DNA from: Blattabacterium cuenoti
Lineage (GTDB): Bacteria > Bacteroidota > Bacteroidia > Flavobacteriales > Blattabacteriaceae
Direction of reading: 5' to 3'
Length of the DNA stretch: 64,000 bases
Assembly (NCBI RefSeq): GCF_014252035.1
Contig: NZ_CP059207.1
Location: 461,578 to 525,577 of the forward strand
Shown here: piece after piece, positions 46,839-56,444 of the stretch
Layout of the letters: each line of letters begins with the position of its first letter
Position numbering within the stretch: the first letter of the stretch is position 1
Notes under the pieces: model-generated
What the model was told of the DNA's origin: nothing
The model's database searches: none
The model's input: the letters and a program-made list of their open reading frames with translations, nothing else
Program-made: the position numbers and the translations under genes

Positions 46839-47069
46839 TTGTACTTATCTAATCTTAAAAAAGGAGACAAAGGTATTATAAAAGGATATAAAAATGAAGA
46901 TTATCCAATAAAATTACTAGAATTAGGAATCCTACCGGGAGTTCAATTTGAAGTTGTTTTTGTTTCTATTTTCTATGATCCATTATGTATAAGTTATGAT
47001 AAATCTTTTTTAGCTTTACGTAGAAAAGAAGCAGAAAATATTATAGTAGAACCTATTATTAATGAATAA
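46839..47069 (+). CDS. feoA: Ferrous iron transport protein FeoA
   Basis: Small SH3-like cytosolic partner of FeoB. The 76-residue product contains LSNLKKGDKGIIKGYKNEDY, LLELGILPGVQFEVV and a C-terminal LALRRKEAENIIVEPI. The start is uncertain: an ATG at 46822 meets TAA after four codons, so I use the TTG at 46839. It overlaps feoB by 8 bp. FeoA length and motifs otherwise fit the family. Confidence 0.88.
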   Translation: MYLSNLKKGDKGIIKGYKNEDYPIKLLELGILPGVQFEVVFVSIFYDPLCISYDKSFLALRRKEAENIIVEPIINE

Positions 47070-49125
47070 TAAAATAAGATTTGTTAAACTAGCACTTATC
47101 GGAAATCCAAATGTAGGAAAGACTTGTTTATTTAATAATTTAACTGGATTAAATCAAAAAGTTGGAAATTATTCAGGGGTTACAGTAGAAAAAAAAGTAG
47201 GATATTTTTCCTTTGAAAAAGTTCAATATCAAGTAATTGATTTACCAGGGACATATAGTATCTATCCTTCATCTGAAGATGAAGAAATTGTATGTCATTT
47301 ATTAAATGATGAAAAGAACCATGTTGATTCTCCCGATAAAATAATTGTAGTAGCAGATTCTTCTAACATAAGAAAAAGCATTTTTCTTTTCAGTCAAATA
47401 CAAGATTTAGGATTTCCTGTATTATTCATATTAAACATGATGGATCAAGCGAAAAAAAAGGGGGTTTATATTAACGTAAAAAAACTTAAAAATATTCTAT
47501 CATCGGAAATTATTTGTATTGATGCGAGAAAAAGAATTGGATTAGAAAAATTAAAAAATAAAATAAAAAATTTAAAAAAAAAAGAAAGTACATCTTTATT
47601 TTTTTGTCCAAGAAAAATTTACTATGATCCAATTCATGAAGTAAAAAATATTTACAATATAAATAATACATATAAAGCTTGGCTTTATTTATCAAATAAT
47701 AAAATTATTTTAAATAATAATATTCATCATTTAAAAGAAATAAAAAAAAAGTACAATATTTCTTCTAGAAAATTACAAATAAAAGAAACATTAGATAGAT
47801 ATGAAAAAATAGGAGAAATATTATCAAAATCAGTTTTAAATATTGTATCAAATCATAAAAAAAATATATTAGAATTTTCTAAAAAATTAGATAATTATGT
47901 AATTTTACATCCATTTTGGGGTTATTTTATTTTTTTATTTATTTTGTTTTTTATTTTCCAATGTATTTTTTTTTGGTCAGATCATCCGAAAATACTTATA
48001 GAATATTATTTTTCTATTATTAGAAAAAAATTGGAGAATATATATCCAGGACCTTTAAATGATTTCTTATTACAAGGAATATTACCTGGAATTAGTGCTG
48101 TAATTTCTTTTATTCCACAAATATTCATTCTTTTATTTTTTTTACTTATTATGGAAGAAAGTGGATATATCAGTAGAGTTATTTTTTTAATGGATAGAAT
48201 TATGCGTCCATTTGGACTTAATGGAAAAAGTATAGTTCCACTCATTTCCAGCATAGCTTGTGCTATACCCGCAATAATGTCTGCTAGACATATTGAAAAT
48301 TCAAGAGATCGTTTAATTACTATTTTAGCAACTCCTTTTATAACGTGTTCAGCTAGATTGCCTGTTTACACATTAATTATATCTCTAATCATTCCGAATA
48401 AAAAATGGTATTTTATTCAATTGAAAGGAATAGTTCTAATGGGAATGTATCTTATAGGAATTTTATCTGCATTGACGGTCTCTATGTTACTACATAAATT
48501 ATTAAGAAAAAATTATAGAAGTCATCTCATTATGGAAATGCCTACATATAAAATTCCAATATTTAGAAATATATGGATACCAATATGGATAAATCTTAAA
48601 TCATTTATTATAAATGTAGGAAAAATGATATTGTTAGTTAATATAATAATTTGGGTTTTAGGAAATTTTGGTCCTTCTAATAATAATGTTGTAAATAATA
48701 ATAATAAATGGATAATCATACAAAAAAGCAATCTACCCAATTCTTATTTGGGCATATTAGGAAAAAATATAGAACCTTTACTTCATCCGTTGGGATATAA
48801 TTGGAAAATAGGAATAGGAATATTATCTTCTCTTGTAGCAAGAGAGGTATTTGTTAGCACTATGACTTCTGTTTATAATATAGAGAAAAAAGAAAATGTT
48901 TCTTTAAATGAAAAGATGAAAAATGATTCTTTTTCGGAAACAAAAAAACCTATAGCTACAGGATTATCTATATTGTCTTTTTATGCATTTTCTATGCAAT
49001 GTATGAGTACTTTATCTATAATAAAAAAAGAAACAAAATCTTGGAAATGGCCTGTAATACAATTCGTATTTATGACTATATTAGCATATGTTACTTCTTT
49101 TATTATATACCAAACATTAAAATAA
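47062..49125 (+). CDS. feoB: Ferrous iron transporter FeoB
   Basis: Inner-membrane Fe(II) transporter with an N-terminal G domain. It has 687 residues. G1 is GNPNVGKTCLFNNLTG near residue 14, G2 area NYSGVTVEKKVG, G3 DLPGTYSIYPSS, and G4 NMMDQAKKKG. A Lys/Asn-rich linker leads to the membrane domain with LPGISAVISFIPQI, the gate motif CAIPAIMSARHIE, and TCSARLPVYTLII. It forms feoA-feoB-microprotein. The G domain is slightly drifted (NMMD in place of NxxD with normal flanks) but intact. Confidence 0.96.
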   Translation: MNNKIRFVKLALIGNPNVGKTCLFNNLTGLNQKVGNYSGVTVEKKVGYFSFEKVQYQVIDLPGTYSIYPSSEDEEIVCHLLNDEKNHVDSPDKIIVVADSSNIRKSIFLFSQIQDLGFPVLFILNMMDQAKKKGVYINVKKLKNILSSEIICIDARKRIGLEKLKNKIKNLKKKESTSLFFCPRKIYYDPIHEVKNIYNINNTYKAWLYLSNNKIILNNNIHHLKEIKKKYNISSRKLQIKETLDRYEKIGEILSKSVLNIVSNHKKNILEFSKKLDNYVILHPFWGYFIFLFILFFIFQCIFFWSDHPKILIEYYFSIIRKKLENIYPGPLNDFLLQGILPGISAVISFIPQIFILLFFLLIMEESGYISRVIFLMDRIMRPFGLNGKSIVPLISSIACAIPAIMSARHIENSRDRLITILATPFITCSARLPVYTLIISLIIPNKKWYFIQLKGIVLMGMYLIGILSALTVSMLLHKLLRKNYRSHLIMEMPTYKIPIFRNIWIPIWINLKSFIINVGKMILLVNIIIWVLGNFGPSNNNVVNNNNKWIIIQKSNLPNSYLGILGKNIEPLLHPLGYNWKIGIGILSSLVAREVFVSTMTSVYNIEKKENVSLNEKMKNDSFSETKKPIATGLSILSFYAFSMQCMSTLSIIKKETKSWKWPVIQFVFMTILAYVTSFIIYQTLK

Positions 49126-49129
49126 TATT

Positions 49130-49255
49130 ATGTGGTGGCAATACTTAATAATTGGAATATTTTTCTTTGTTTCTATTTTTTTTTTGTTAAAAAAATTAGT
49201 TTCTTTTTTTTATCAAAAAAATTTTTGTAAAAAAAAGTGTAATTGCAAAATATAA
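49130..49255 (+). CDS. FeoB-associated Cys-rich membrane microprotein
   Basis: A 41-codon frame starting 5 bp after the feoB stop. It reads as an N-terminal WWQ, one hydrophobic helix (YLIIGIFFFVSIFFLL), a basic stretch and a short Cys-rich tail with three cysteines (FCKKKCNCK). This matches in size, layout and position the FeoB-associated Cys-rich proteins found after feoB in many Bacteroidota. It ends exactly where the convergent ddl gene ends. Its role in iron transport is not established. Confidence 0.75.
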   Translation: MWWQYLIIGIFFFVSIFFLLKKLVSFFYQKNFCKKKCNCKI

Positions 49256-50233
49256 TTATTCTTCTATTGAAGAATATATCATTTTTCTAAAAAAAGAAGA
49301 TAAAGATATACCAGCAGATTCTAACTGTTTTGGGAAAATACTATCTTTTGATAAACCTGGTATCGTATTTATTTCTAAAAAGTACGGTTCACCATTGACT
49401 ATTATATATTCTGATCTTGACATTCCAGATAAATTGAAAATTTCATATACTTTTTTGGCAATATCATGTACTTTTTTTTCTATATCAGGTAGTAATTTTG
49501 CTGGTGTTATTTCTTTAGATTTACCAGAATATTTTGATTCAAAATCAAAGAAATCATTCTGACTGATTATTTCTGTTATAGGTAAAACAAAAATTTCCCC
49601 TTTATAGGAAAAAACACCTACAGAAATCTCTTTTCCATCAAGAAAAGATTCTACAATAATTTCTTCATCTTCCTGAAAAGCTTTTTCTATTGCAAATAAT
49701 AATTCATTTTCTTTATAAACTTTACTTATACCTATACTAGATCCAGATCTATTAGGTTTGATAAAACATGGAAGACCTATTTTTTTTATAATTTTTTTTT
49801 TATCAAAAATTTTTTTCTTATTTATAAATAAAAACTTTGCTGTATGAATATCAAAATTTTTCAAAAAAGTTAGACAATATTTTTTGTTGAAAGTTACATT
49901 AGAATGATGAAAAATAGATCCAGTGCAAGGAATTTTTAATAATTTAAAATAAGCTTGTAATATTCCATCTTCTCCTGGAGTTCCATGAATGACATTAAAT
50001 ACACAATCAAATTTAATAGTTTTATTTCCTATTTTTACTGAAAAATCATGTTTATTAATATGATATTCCTTGTTATTATCATCTTTTAATAACCATTTAT
50101 TATCATTAAAAATATAAACCCGATAAGGTTCAAATTCCGATCTACTTAAATGATTGTAAACAGCTGTCCCGCTTTTAATAGAAATAAGACATTCTTTTGT
50201 ATAACCCCCCATCACAACAGCTATTTTTTTCAT
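49256..50233 (-). CDS. ddl: D-alanine--D-alanine ligase
   Basis: ATP-grasp enzyme making D-Ala-D-Ala for peptidoglycan. I start at the ATG at 50233 (MKKIAVVMGGYTKECLIS), the family N-terminus, giving 325 residues; an in-frame ATG at 50263 would add ten residues without homology. Motifs include FNVIHGTPGEDGILQAYF, PCFIKPNRSGSSIGISKV, VESFLDGKEISVGVF and FLEINTIPGLSKDSIFP. GGY replaces the more usual GGxSxE glutamate region (GGYTKE still has Glu). It is divergent from the PASTA gene. Confidence 0.95.
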   Translation of the reverse strand: MKKIAVVMGGYTKECLISIKSGTAVYNHLSRSEFEPYRVYIFNDNKWLLKDDNNKEYHINKHDFSVKIGNKTIKFDCVFNVIHGTPGEDGILQAYFKLLKIPCTGSIFHHSNVTFNKKYCLTFLKNFDIHTAKFLFINKKKIFDKKKIIKKIGLPCFIKPNRSGSSIGISKVYKENELLFAIEKAFQEDEEIIVESFLDGKEISVGVFSYKGEIFVLPITEIISQNDFFDFESKYSGKSKEITPAKLLPDIEKKVHDIAKKVYEIFNLSGMSRSEYIIVNGEPYFLEINTIPGLSKDSIFPKQLESAGISLSSFFRKMIYSSIEE

Positions 50234-50298
50234 TATTTTTATATTTGAATAAATAATATACATATGAATTCTGTAAAAAAAAACATAAAAAGTTTTTT

Positions 50299-51195
50299 AT
50301 GAACTATTCAAAATATATATTAATATTCATTTTCAATTTATTAGCTGCAATATTTATATTATATAAAATTACTCAATTTGCATTAAAATGGGTCGATGTC
50401 TATACAAAACATGGATCTCATGTTGAGGTTCCAGAATTACGGTATATGACATTAACAGAATCTATATTAATTTTAAAGAAGTTAGGATTGAAATATAATA
50501 TAGATAAATCATATTACGATCCATCATTAGATAATGATAAAATTATTTCTTTTTTTCCAAAAGTTGGATCTCATGTCAAACAAGGAAGATTTATATACAT
50601 GAAAATAAATTCAAAACCAAATAAATATTGTAATGTTTTGCCGGATATTTTTAATAAAAAAAAAAATATAGCTATAAAATTATTACATAAAAATAATCTA
50701 TTTATTAAAGAAATAAGATATATAGAAGATGATGATATTTATAAAGATAAGATTATAAAAGTATTTTATAATAATCAATCTATTACATCAGGATATGTAT
50801 TTTGTAAAAAAAACGATGGAATTACTCTACTGATAGGAAAAAGTTTTCATAATAATCATAATATAGTTCCAAATGTTACTGGAATGCCGATAAAAATAGC
50901 TATTTCTATTTTAAAAAATAAATTTTTTAATACTGTTAATTTTTACTATGATTATCAAAATACGAATGATCATAATGCAAAAGTATATCGTCAAAAACCT
51001 GATCCTGGTACAATTTATGATAAAAATAAACCTATTGATTTATGGTTATCATTAGAAGAACCTACTACTCCTCCATTACCAATTGGAAATAATAATCCCG
51101 TCATTAATACTCCTTTAGATAAAAAACCTGTAAAAACAACTATTCTAAAAAAAAAATCAAAAAATGAAAGAAACAAAAATAAAAATCATAGTTGA
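50299..51195 (+). CDS. PASTA-domain membrane protein
   Basis: A single-pass protein with extracytoplasmic PASTA repeats, which bind peptidoglycan or its precursors in other proteins. It has 298 residues. One N-terminal helix (YILIFIFNLLAAIFILYKI) is followed by three PASTA-like modules starting at HVEVPELRYMTLTES, NVLPDIFNKKKNIAIKLL and NIVPNVTGMPIKIAISIL, each ending in a typical Lys/Pro-rich strand. There is no kinase domain. The C-terminal tail is Pro/Lys-rich. It lies between ddl and rluD, a conserved Bacteroidota neighbourhood, and overlaps the rluD-type gene by 32 bp. Confidence 0.85.
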   Translation: MNYSKYILIFIFNLLAAIFILYKITQFALKWVDVYTKHGSHVEVPELRYMTLTESILILKKLGLKYNIDKSYYDPSLDNDKIISFFPKVGSHVKQGRFIYMKINSKPNKYCNVLPDIFNKKKNIAIKLLHKNNLFIKEIRYIEDDDIYKDKIIKVFYNNQSITSGYVFCKKNDGITLLIGKSFHNNHNIVPNVTGMPIKIAISILKNKFFNTVNFYYDYQNTNDHNAKVYRQKPDPGTIYDKNKPIDLWLSLEEPTTPPLPIGNNNPVINTPLDKKPVKTTILKKKSKNERNKNKNHS

Positions 51196-52206
51196 TAAAA
51201 ATGAAAAAAAAATACGTATTGATACATTTTTAGCAAATAGAATACAAAATATTAGTAGAAATCAAATTCAAAAAGCTATGAATTCAAGTCAAGTATTAAT
51301 CAATAAAAAAACTATTAAAAAAAAAACCACAAAATTAAACCTCTAGATTCTATTGAATTATCAATTGATTCATTATTATACAATAATAATAATATCGATA
51401 ATTTAGAGTATGATAATATCATAAAAGAAAAAATGAATCTTAATATTGTTCATGAAGATGAAGATGTTATCGTAATTAATAAACCATCAGGTATTGTTGT
51501 ACATCCTGGTTACGGAAATAAAAAAGGTACATTAATTAATGGAGTAAAATATCACTTAGAAAAATATTCTAACTATAATGAAAATTTATATAGATGTGGT
51601 TTGATTCATAGACTAGATAAATATACATCAGGTTTATTGATTTTTGCAAAAAATGAATTATCTCAAAAATATTTATTAAAACAATTCCACAAAAAAATTA
51701 TCAAAAGAAAATATATAGCTTTAGCATGGGGCGATATCAATGAAAAAAAAGGAATTATAAATGGATTTATAGGAAGAGATTTGAATAATAGGAAAAGAAT
51801 GATGATATTAAAAGAAAATAAACAAAAAGGAAAGTTTTCTGTTACTCATTATAAAGTAATAAAAAGATTTCAATATATAACATATATATCTTGTGAATTA
51901 GAAACTGGAAGAACACATCAGATAAGAGCTCATTTAAAATATATAGGACATCCATTATTTAATGATTCAACATATGGAGGCAATAGAATTTTTTTCAAAA
52001 AAAAATTATCCAAAAATAATATAGATTTTTTTCATAAATGTTTAAAAATATTACAAGGACAAGCATTACATGCCATATCTATTTCTTTTATTCATCCAAA
52101 AAAAGGAAGTTGTAACTTCTATAGTCCTATTCCTAAAGATTTTGAAACAGTATTAAATAAATGTAAAAACCAATTTTATAATAATGTTCCATGTAATAAT
52201 ATATAA
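51164..52206 (+). CDS. rluD: RluD-type 23S rRNA pseudouridine synthase, interrupted by one frameshift at a 10-A run
   Basis: Large-subunit pseudouridine synthase. The S4 RNA-binding domain (IRIDTFLANRIQNISRNQIQ) is read from ATG 51164 until TAG at 51344. Removing one A from the 10-A run at 51317-51326 restores the frame: TIKKNHKIKPLDSIELSID, then the catalytic domain, also open from 51433. That domain is intact: INKPSGIVVHPGYG, HRLDKYTSGLLIFAK with the catalytic Asp, RKYIALAWG, and ELETGRTHQIRAHLKYIG. No other lesion is seen. Expression may depend on transcriptional slippage, or the catalytic domain may be made alone. RluD is favoured over RluA/C by gene order. Confidence 0.8.
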
Positions 52207-53507
52207 GAAATAGAAAAATATATCATTAATCCAATAACATCAACCAATGTTGCTACGAAAGGAGCTGATGAACTAGCTGGATCTCCATTGAATTTTTTTA
52301 TTATAAAAGGTAACATAGATCCGCTAAATGTACCCCATAAAACTACTCCTATCAATGATAAAAATACTGTTAAACCCACTAATATCCAATGTGGACCATA
52401 GTTAAAAAAATTAATTTTATGCCATGCAATAACACGTATAAAACCCGTTATACCCAAAATACTCCCTAAGAAAAAACCACAAATAATCTCTCTTTGCATA
52501 ACGGTCCACCAATCTTTTATTTTAACTTCTCCTAAAGCCATTGCTTGAATAATTAAACTTGCTGCTTGAGATCCACTATTCCCTCCACTTGAAACAACTA
52601 AAGGAATAAACAAAGCGAGAACTATAGCTTTTTCCATAAATCCTGAAAATTGTTGCATAACTGTAGTTGTCATCATTTCTCCAATAAATAACAAAATTAA
52701 CCAACCTGCTCTTTTCTTTATTAATTGATATAAAGAAATTTTCATATAGGATTGATTTGAAGTATTTTTTTTAGAATTATTGATAGACCATACTATATCT
52801 TCTATAGTTACTATACCTAATAAAAATTTTTTATCATCTATTACAGGAAATGACGCCCTATTACTATTTAGAGAAAATAGTTGAAAAGCTTCTTTTTCTG
52901 TATCAGTAAGATTTAAAGCTGCAGTATATTTACCATCCATTAAATCATATAACTTTGTATTTGGATCAACAAGTAAAAAATCTCGTATTTTGAGATCATC
53001 TATTAATTTTCCTTCTTCATTGACTATATAAATAATTTCTATAATGTCGCTATTTTTTACTTTTTTTCGAATATAGTCTAATACATCCTGTATTTTCCAA
53101 TTTTTTTGAACTGCAATATAATATGGAATCATTAGACATCCTACACTATTTTTAGGATATCCTAAATATACTAAGGTATTACGCTTATCTTCTTTTTTTT
53201 TTAAATATTTAATTAAACATTTTAAATCATTTTTAGATAAATTTTTAAAAAAAGAAATACGATCATTTACAGATAGATGATTCAATAGTTCTATTTTTTT
53301 TTTAATAGGTAGTTTTTCTACAATTTTTTTTTTTGTATAAAAGTCTAAAAAATTAAAAATAGAAACAACCTTATTTATTTTTAGCAGATTCAATATTGTA
53401 ATAATATCATTTGGATGACTTTGTATTATTTTTATTAATACACTAGTAGTTTGATTATTTAAAAATTCCTTATTATTTATCAAATAATCTTGATGATCAT
53501 TAAACAT
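52176..53507 (-). CDS. mgtE: Magnesium transporter MgtE
   Basis: Mg2+-gated Mg2+ channel. It has 443 residues. The N-terminal superhelical domain spans about residues 30-130, two CBS domains about 135-250 (including ASFPVIDDKKFLLGIVTIED), then a connecting helix and five transmembrane helices starting at RAGWLILLFIGEMMTTTVM, with VVSSGGNSGSQAASLIIQAMA in two parts forming the pore-lining family motif and FVATLVDVIGLMIYFSI at the C-terminus. It is divergent from leuS; its 3' end overlaps rluD by 31 bp. Confidence 0.95.
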   Translation of the reverse strand: MFNDHQDYLINNKEFLNNQTTSVLIKIIQSHPNDIITILNLLKINKVVSIFNFLDFYTKKKIVEKLPIKKKIELLNHLSVNDRISFFKNLSKNDLKCLIKYLKKKEDKRNTLVYLGYPKNSVGCLMIPYYIAVQKNWKIQDVLDYIRKKVKNSDIIEIIYIVNEEGKLIDDLKIRDFLLVDPNTKLYDLMDGKYTAALNLTDTEKEAFQLFSLNSNRASFPVIDDKKFLLGIVTIEDIVWSINNSKKNTSNQSYMKISLYQLIKKRAGWLILLFIGEMMTTTVMQQFSGFMEKAIVLALFIPLVVSSGGNSGSQAASLIIQAMALGEVKIKDWWTVMQREIICGFFLGSILGITGFIRVIAWHKINFFNYGPHWILVGLTVFLSLIGVVLWGTFSGSMLPFIIKKFNGDPASSSAPFVATLVDVIGLMIYFSISYILLHGTLL

Positions 53508-53561
53508 TTTATCTTGTTTTTAGAAAAACTTTTTATTTTTTTGCATTACTATGTAGTTATT

Positions 53562-53582
53562 AAAATTACATAATGTAATTTT
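53562..53582. repeat. Perfect 10-bp inverted repeat in the mgtE/leuS divergent region
   Basis: AAAATTACAT (53562-53571) is repeated in inverted form as ATGTAATTTT (53573-53582), with one central base. It lies 24 bp before the leuS ATG and 54 bp before the mgtE start. Its symmetry suits an operator, but A/T-rich palindromes also arise by chance in this genome. Confidence 0.45.
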
Positions 53583-53606
53583 CTTATAAAATTTATGAAA
53601 ATATAA

Positions 53607-56405
53607 ATGGAATATAATTATCAAGAAATAGAAAAACGTTGGCAAATATATTGGAAAAAAAACAATATTTTTAGAACTAAAGAGAAAAAAAAATTAAAAT
53701 ATTATATTTTAAATATGTTTCCATATCCATCTGGAGCAGGTTTACATATAGGACATTGTTTAGGATACATTACATCAGATATTTATGCAAGATATAAAAG
53801 ATCTCAAGGATATAACGTCCTAAATCCTATAGGATTTGATTCGTTTGGATTACCTGCAGAACAATATGCTATACAAACAAATAAACATCCTTTTGAAACT
53901 ACTTCTCAAAATATAAAAAAATACAAAAATCAAATAAATAATCTTGGGATATCGTTTGATTGGAGTAGAAAAATATGCACTAGTGATCCAAATTATTATC
54001 ATTGGACTCAATGGATGTTTATTCAAATTTATAATTCTTGGTATGATAAAGATAGTGAAAAAGCAAAATCTATTAATCTATTAATTAAAGAATTCCAAAA
54101 GAATGGAAATTTTTATGTAAATGCAAGTACTTCATTTGAAAAAAAATTCAGTTCTAATATATGGAATCAATTAAGTGTTTTAGAAAAAGAATCCATTTTA
54201 TTAAAGTATAGATTAGCTTACTTAAGTAAATCTGTAGTTAATTGGTGCCCAGATTTAGGTACTGTGTTAGCTAACGATGAAATAGAAAATGGAAGAAGTC
54301 AAAGAGGTGGGTTCCCAGTACAAAGAAAAAAAATGAAACAATGGCATTTAAGAATTTCTGCTTATGCAAACAGACTTTTAAAAGGTTTAAAATATATTGA
54401 ATGCTCAGACTCTTTAAAAAATTTGCAATCTAATTGGATAGGAGAGTTAACAGGAGCTTTTGTTGTATTTGATATAGTTTATCCTATTTATTCAAAAAAT
54501 AATAAGATAATAAAAAAAATTAAGTCATTTATACATCATCCAGAATATATTTTTGGAATGTCTTTTGTCGTTTTATCTTCAGAACACCCACTTTCAAAGG
54601 AAATAGCTATTCCTTCTGATCAAAAAAAAGTTTTAAACTTTATTCAAAAAACAAAAAATAAAAATATTTCTGGTATTTTTACAGGAAATTATGTTTTTCA
54701 TCCTTTTATTACAGATCAAAAAATTCCTATTTTCATTAGTGATTATTTTTCCTTTGATAATCAAATTGAATCTATAATAGGAATCCCCTGTAATGATAAA
54801 AAAAGTGAAAAATTTGCTAATGAGTTTGGAATAAACTTTATTCAAGTTAATTTTTGTAAAAAAAGTCAAAAAATATTTTTCAATTCAGGATTCTTGAATG
54901 GATTAAATAGTAATAAAGAAGCAAAAAAAAAAGTAATTGCAAAATTAATTGAAAAAAAAATAGGAAATAAAATTACAACCTATAAAATACGTGATGCTAT
55001 TTTTTCTAGACAAAGATATTGGGGGGAACCGATCCCTATTTACTTTAAAAATAAAATTCCTTATGCAATACCAATTGAAAAATTACCCATTATTCTTCCT
55101 AAAATAGAAAATTTTCATCCATCGGATGGTAAATCTCCATTAATTAGAGCAAAAAAATGGGCATGGGACGAAAAAAATATGAAAATAGTATCAAGCATTA
55201 ATATTGATGATAAAAAAAACATATTTCCAATAGAAACTGATACTATGCCTAGCTGGGCAGGATCTAGTTGGTATTATCTTAGATACATGGATCCTCATAA
55301 TACAAAGTTTTTTTTGTCTAAAGAAAAAGAAAATTTTTGGAAAAAAGTTGATTTATATATTGGTGGATATGAACATGGTACAGGACATTTAATTTATTCA
55401 AGATTTTGGCACAAATTCTTGAAAGATAGAGGATGGATAAATACAGAAGAACCTTTCAAGAAAGTATTAAATCAAGGAATGATATTAAATTATTCATATA
55501 AAATATTAAAAGTTATAGATAAAAATATTTTCATATCCTATGGATTAAAAAATAAAGAAATATTTCGATCTTATTCATACCAAGAAATATATGTTAAAAC
55601 AAATTTAATAAATAAAAAAAATGAATTAGATATTAATCTATTTAAAAAGACTTATCCCTCATTTTATGATTCTTATTTTTATCTAGAAAATGGAGTATTT
55701 ATTTGTAAAAATAAATTAGAAAAAATGTCAAAATCTAAATATAACGTTGTCAATCCAGATCATATTTCAAAGAAATATGGAGTAGATATATTTAGATTAT
55801 ATGAAATTTTTTTAGGACCCGTTACACAATCTAAATGTTGGGATGATAAAAAAATTAATGGAATTAAAAATTTTATAAATAAATTTTGGAATTTATTTCA
55901 TAAAAATGGAGTTTTTCAAGTTAGTGAAATATATCCTTCATCAAAAGAATATTATATATTACATCATACTATAAATAGTATTCACGAAAAAATGAAATAT
56001 TTTTCTTTGAATACAATTATTAGTTCCTTTATGATTATTGTTAATCAACTAACAATAATGAAATGTAACAAAAGAAAAATATTAGAACCTTTGGTAAAAT
56101 TAATAGCACCATTTGCTCCTCATATAACAGAAGAAATATGGAATAAATTAGGTAAAAAAAAATCTATTATATACTCAAAAATTCCAATGTCAAATATAAA
56201 ATATCTTAATAAAAAAGATAAGGTAAAATATCCAATTATGTTTAATAATAAATTAAAATTTGTAGAATCATTTGATAAAAATATTTCCATTAAAGAAATA
56301 AAAAATTATATTTTTAATCATTACAAAACAAAACTTTTTTTGAAAAAAAAAACTATAAAAAAGTTTATTATAATACCAAATAAAATAATAAATATTCTAT
56401 TTTAA
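53607..56405 (+). CDS. leuS: Leucyl-tRNA synthetase with degenerate editing site
   Basis: Class I synthetase charging tRNA-Leu. It has 932 residues. The catalytic core is sound: YPSGAGLHIGHCLGYI (HIGH) near residue 45, RYWGEPIPIYF, and EKMSKSKYNVVNP (KMSKS). The CP1 editing domain is present in length but its active site is not: the threonine-rich peptide TTRPDT reads IHHPEY (residues 309-314), so the E. coli Thr252 position is Tyr314, and the HDxRD motif reads NDKKS, putting Ser400 at the universally conserved Asp345 position. Charging activity is expected; editing is probably lost. Divergent from mgtE. Confidence 0.96.
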   Translation: MEYNYQEIEKRWQIYWKKNNIFRTKEKKKLKYYILNMFPYPSGAGLHIGHCLGYITSDIYARYKRSQGYNVLNPIGFDSFGLPAEQYAIQTNKHPFETTSQNIKKYKNQINNLGISFDWSRKICTSDPNYYHWTQWMFIQIYNSWYDKDSEKAKSINLLIKEFQKNGNFYVNASTSFEKKFSSNIWNQLSVLEKESILLKYRLAYLSKSVVNWCPDLGTVLANDEIENGRSQRGGFPVQRKKMKQWHLRISAYANRLLKGLKYIECSDSLKNLQSNWIGELTGAFVVFDIVYPIYSKNNKIIKKIKSFIHHPEYIFGMSFVVLSSEHPLSKEIAIPSDQKKVLNFIQKTKNKNISGIFTGNYVFHPFITDQKIPIFISDYFSFDNQIESIIGIPCNDKKSEKFANEFGINFIQVNFCKKSQKIFFNSGFLNGLNSNKEAKKKVIAKLIEKKIGNKITTYKIRDAIFSRQRYWGEPIPIYFKNKIPYAIPIEKLPIILPKIENFHPSDGKSPLIRAKKWAWDEKNMKIVSSINIDDKKNIFPIETDTMPSWAGSSWYYLRYMDPHNTKFFLSKEKENFWKKVDLYIGGYEHGTGHLIYSRFWHKFLKDRGWINTEEPFKKVLNQGMILNYSYKILKVIDKNIFISYGLKNKEIFRSYSYQEIYVKTNLINKKNELDINLFKKTYPSFYDSYFYLENGVFICKNKLEKMSKSKYNVVNPDHISKKYGVDIFRLYEIFLGPVTQSKCWDDKKINGIKNFINKFWNLFHKNGVFQVSEIYPSSKEYYILHHTINSIHEKMKYFSLNTIISSFMIIVNQLTIMKCNKRKILEPLVKLIAPFAPHITEEIWNKLGKKKSIIYSKIPMSNIKYLNKKDKVKYPIMFNNKLKFVESFDKNISIKEIKNYIFNHYKTKLFLKKKTIKKFIIIPNKIINILF

Positions 56406-56444
56406 AAAGAATAAAATATATCACTTTTTACACATAAAATGTTG

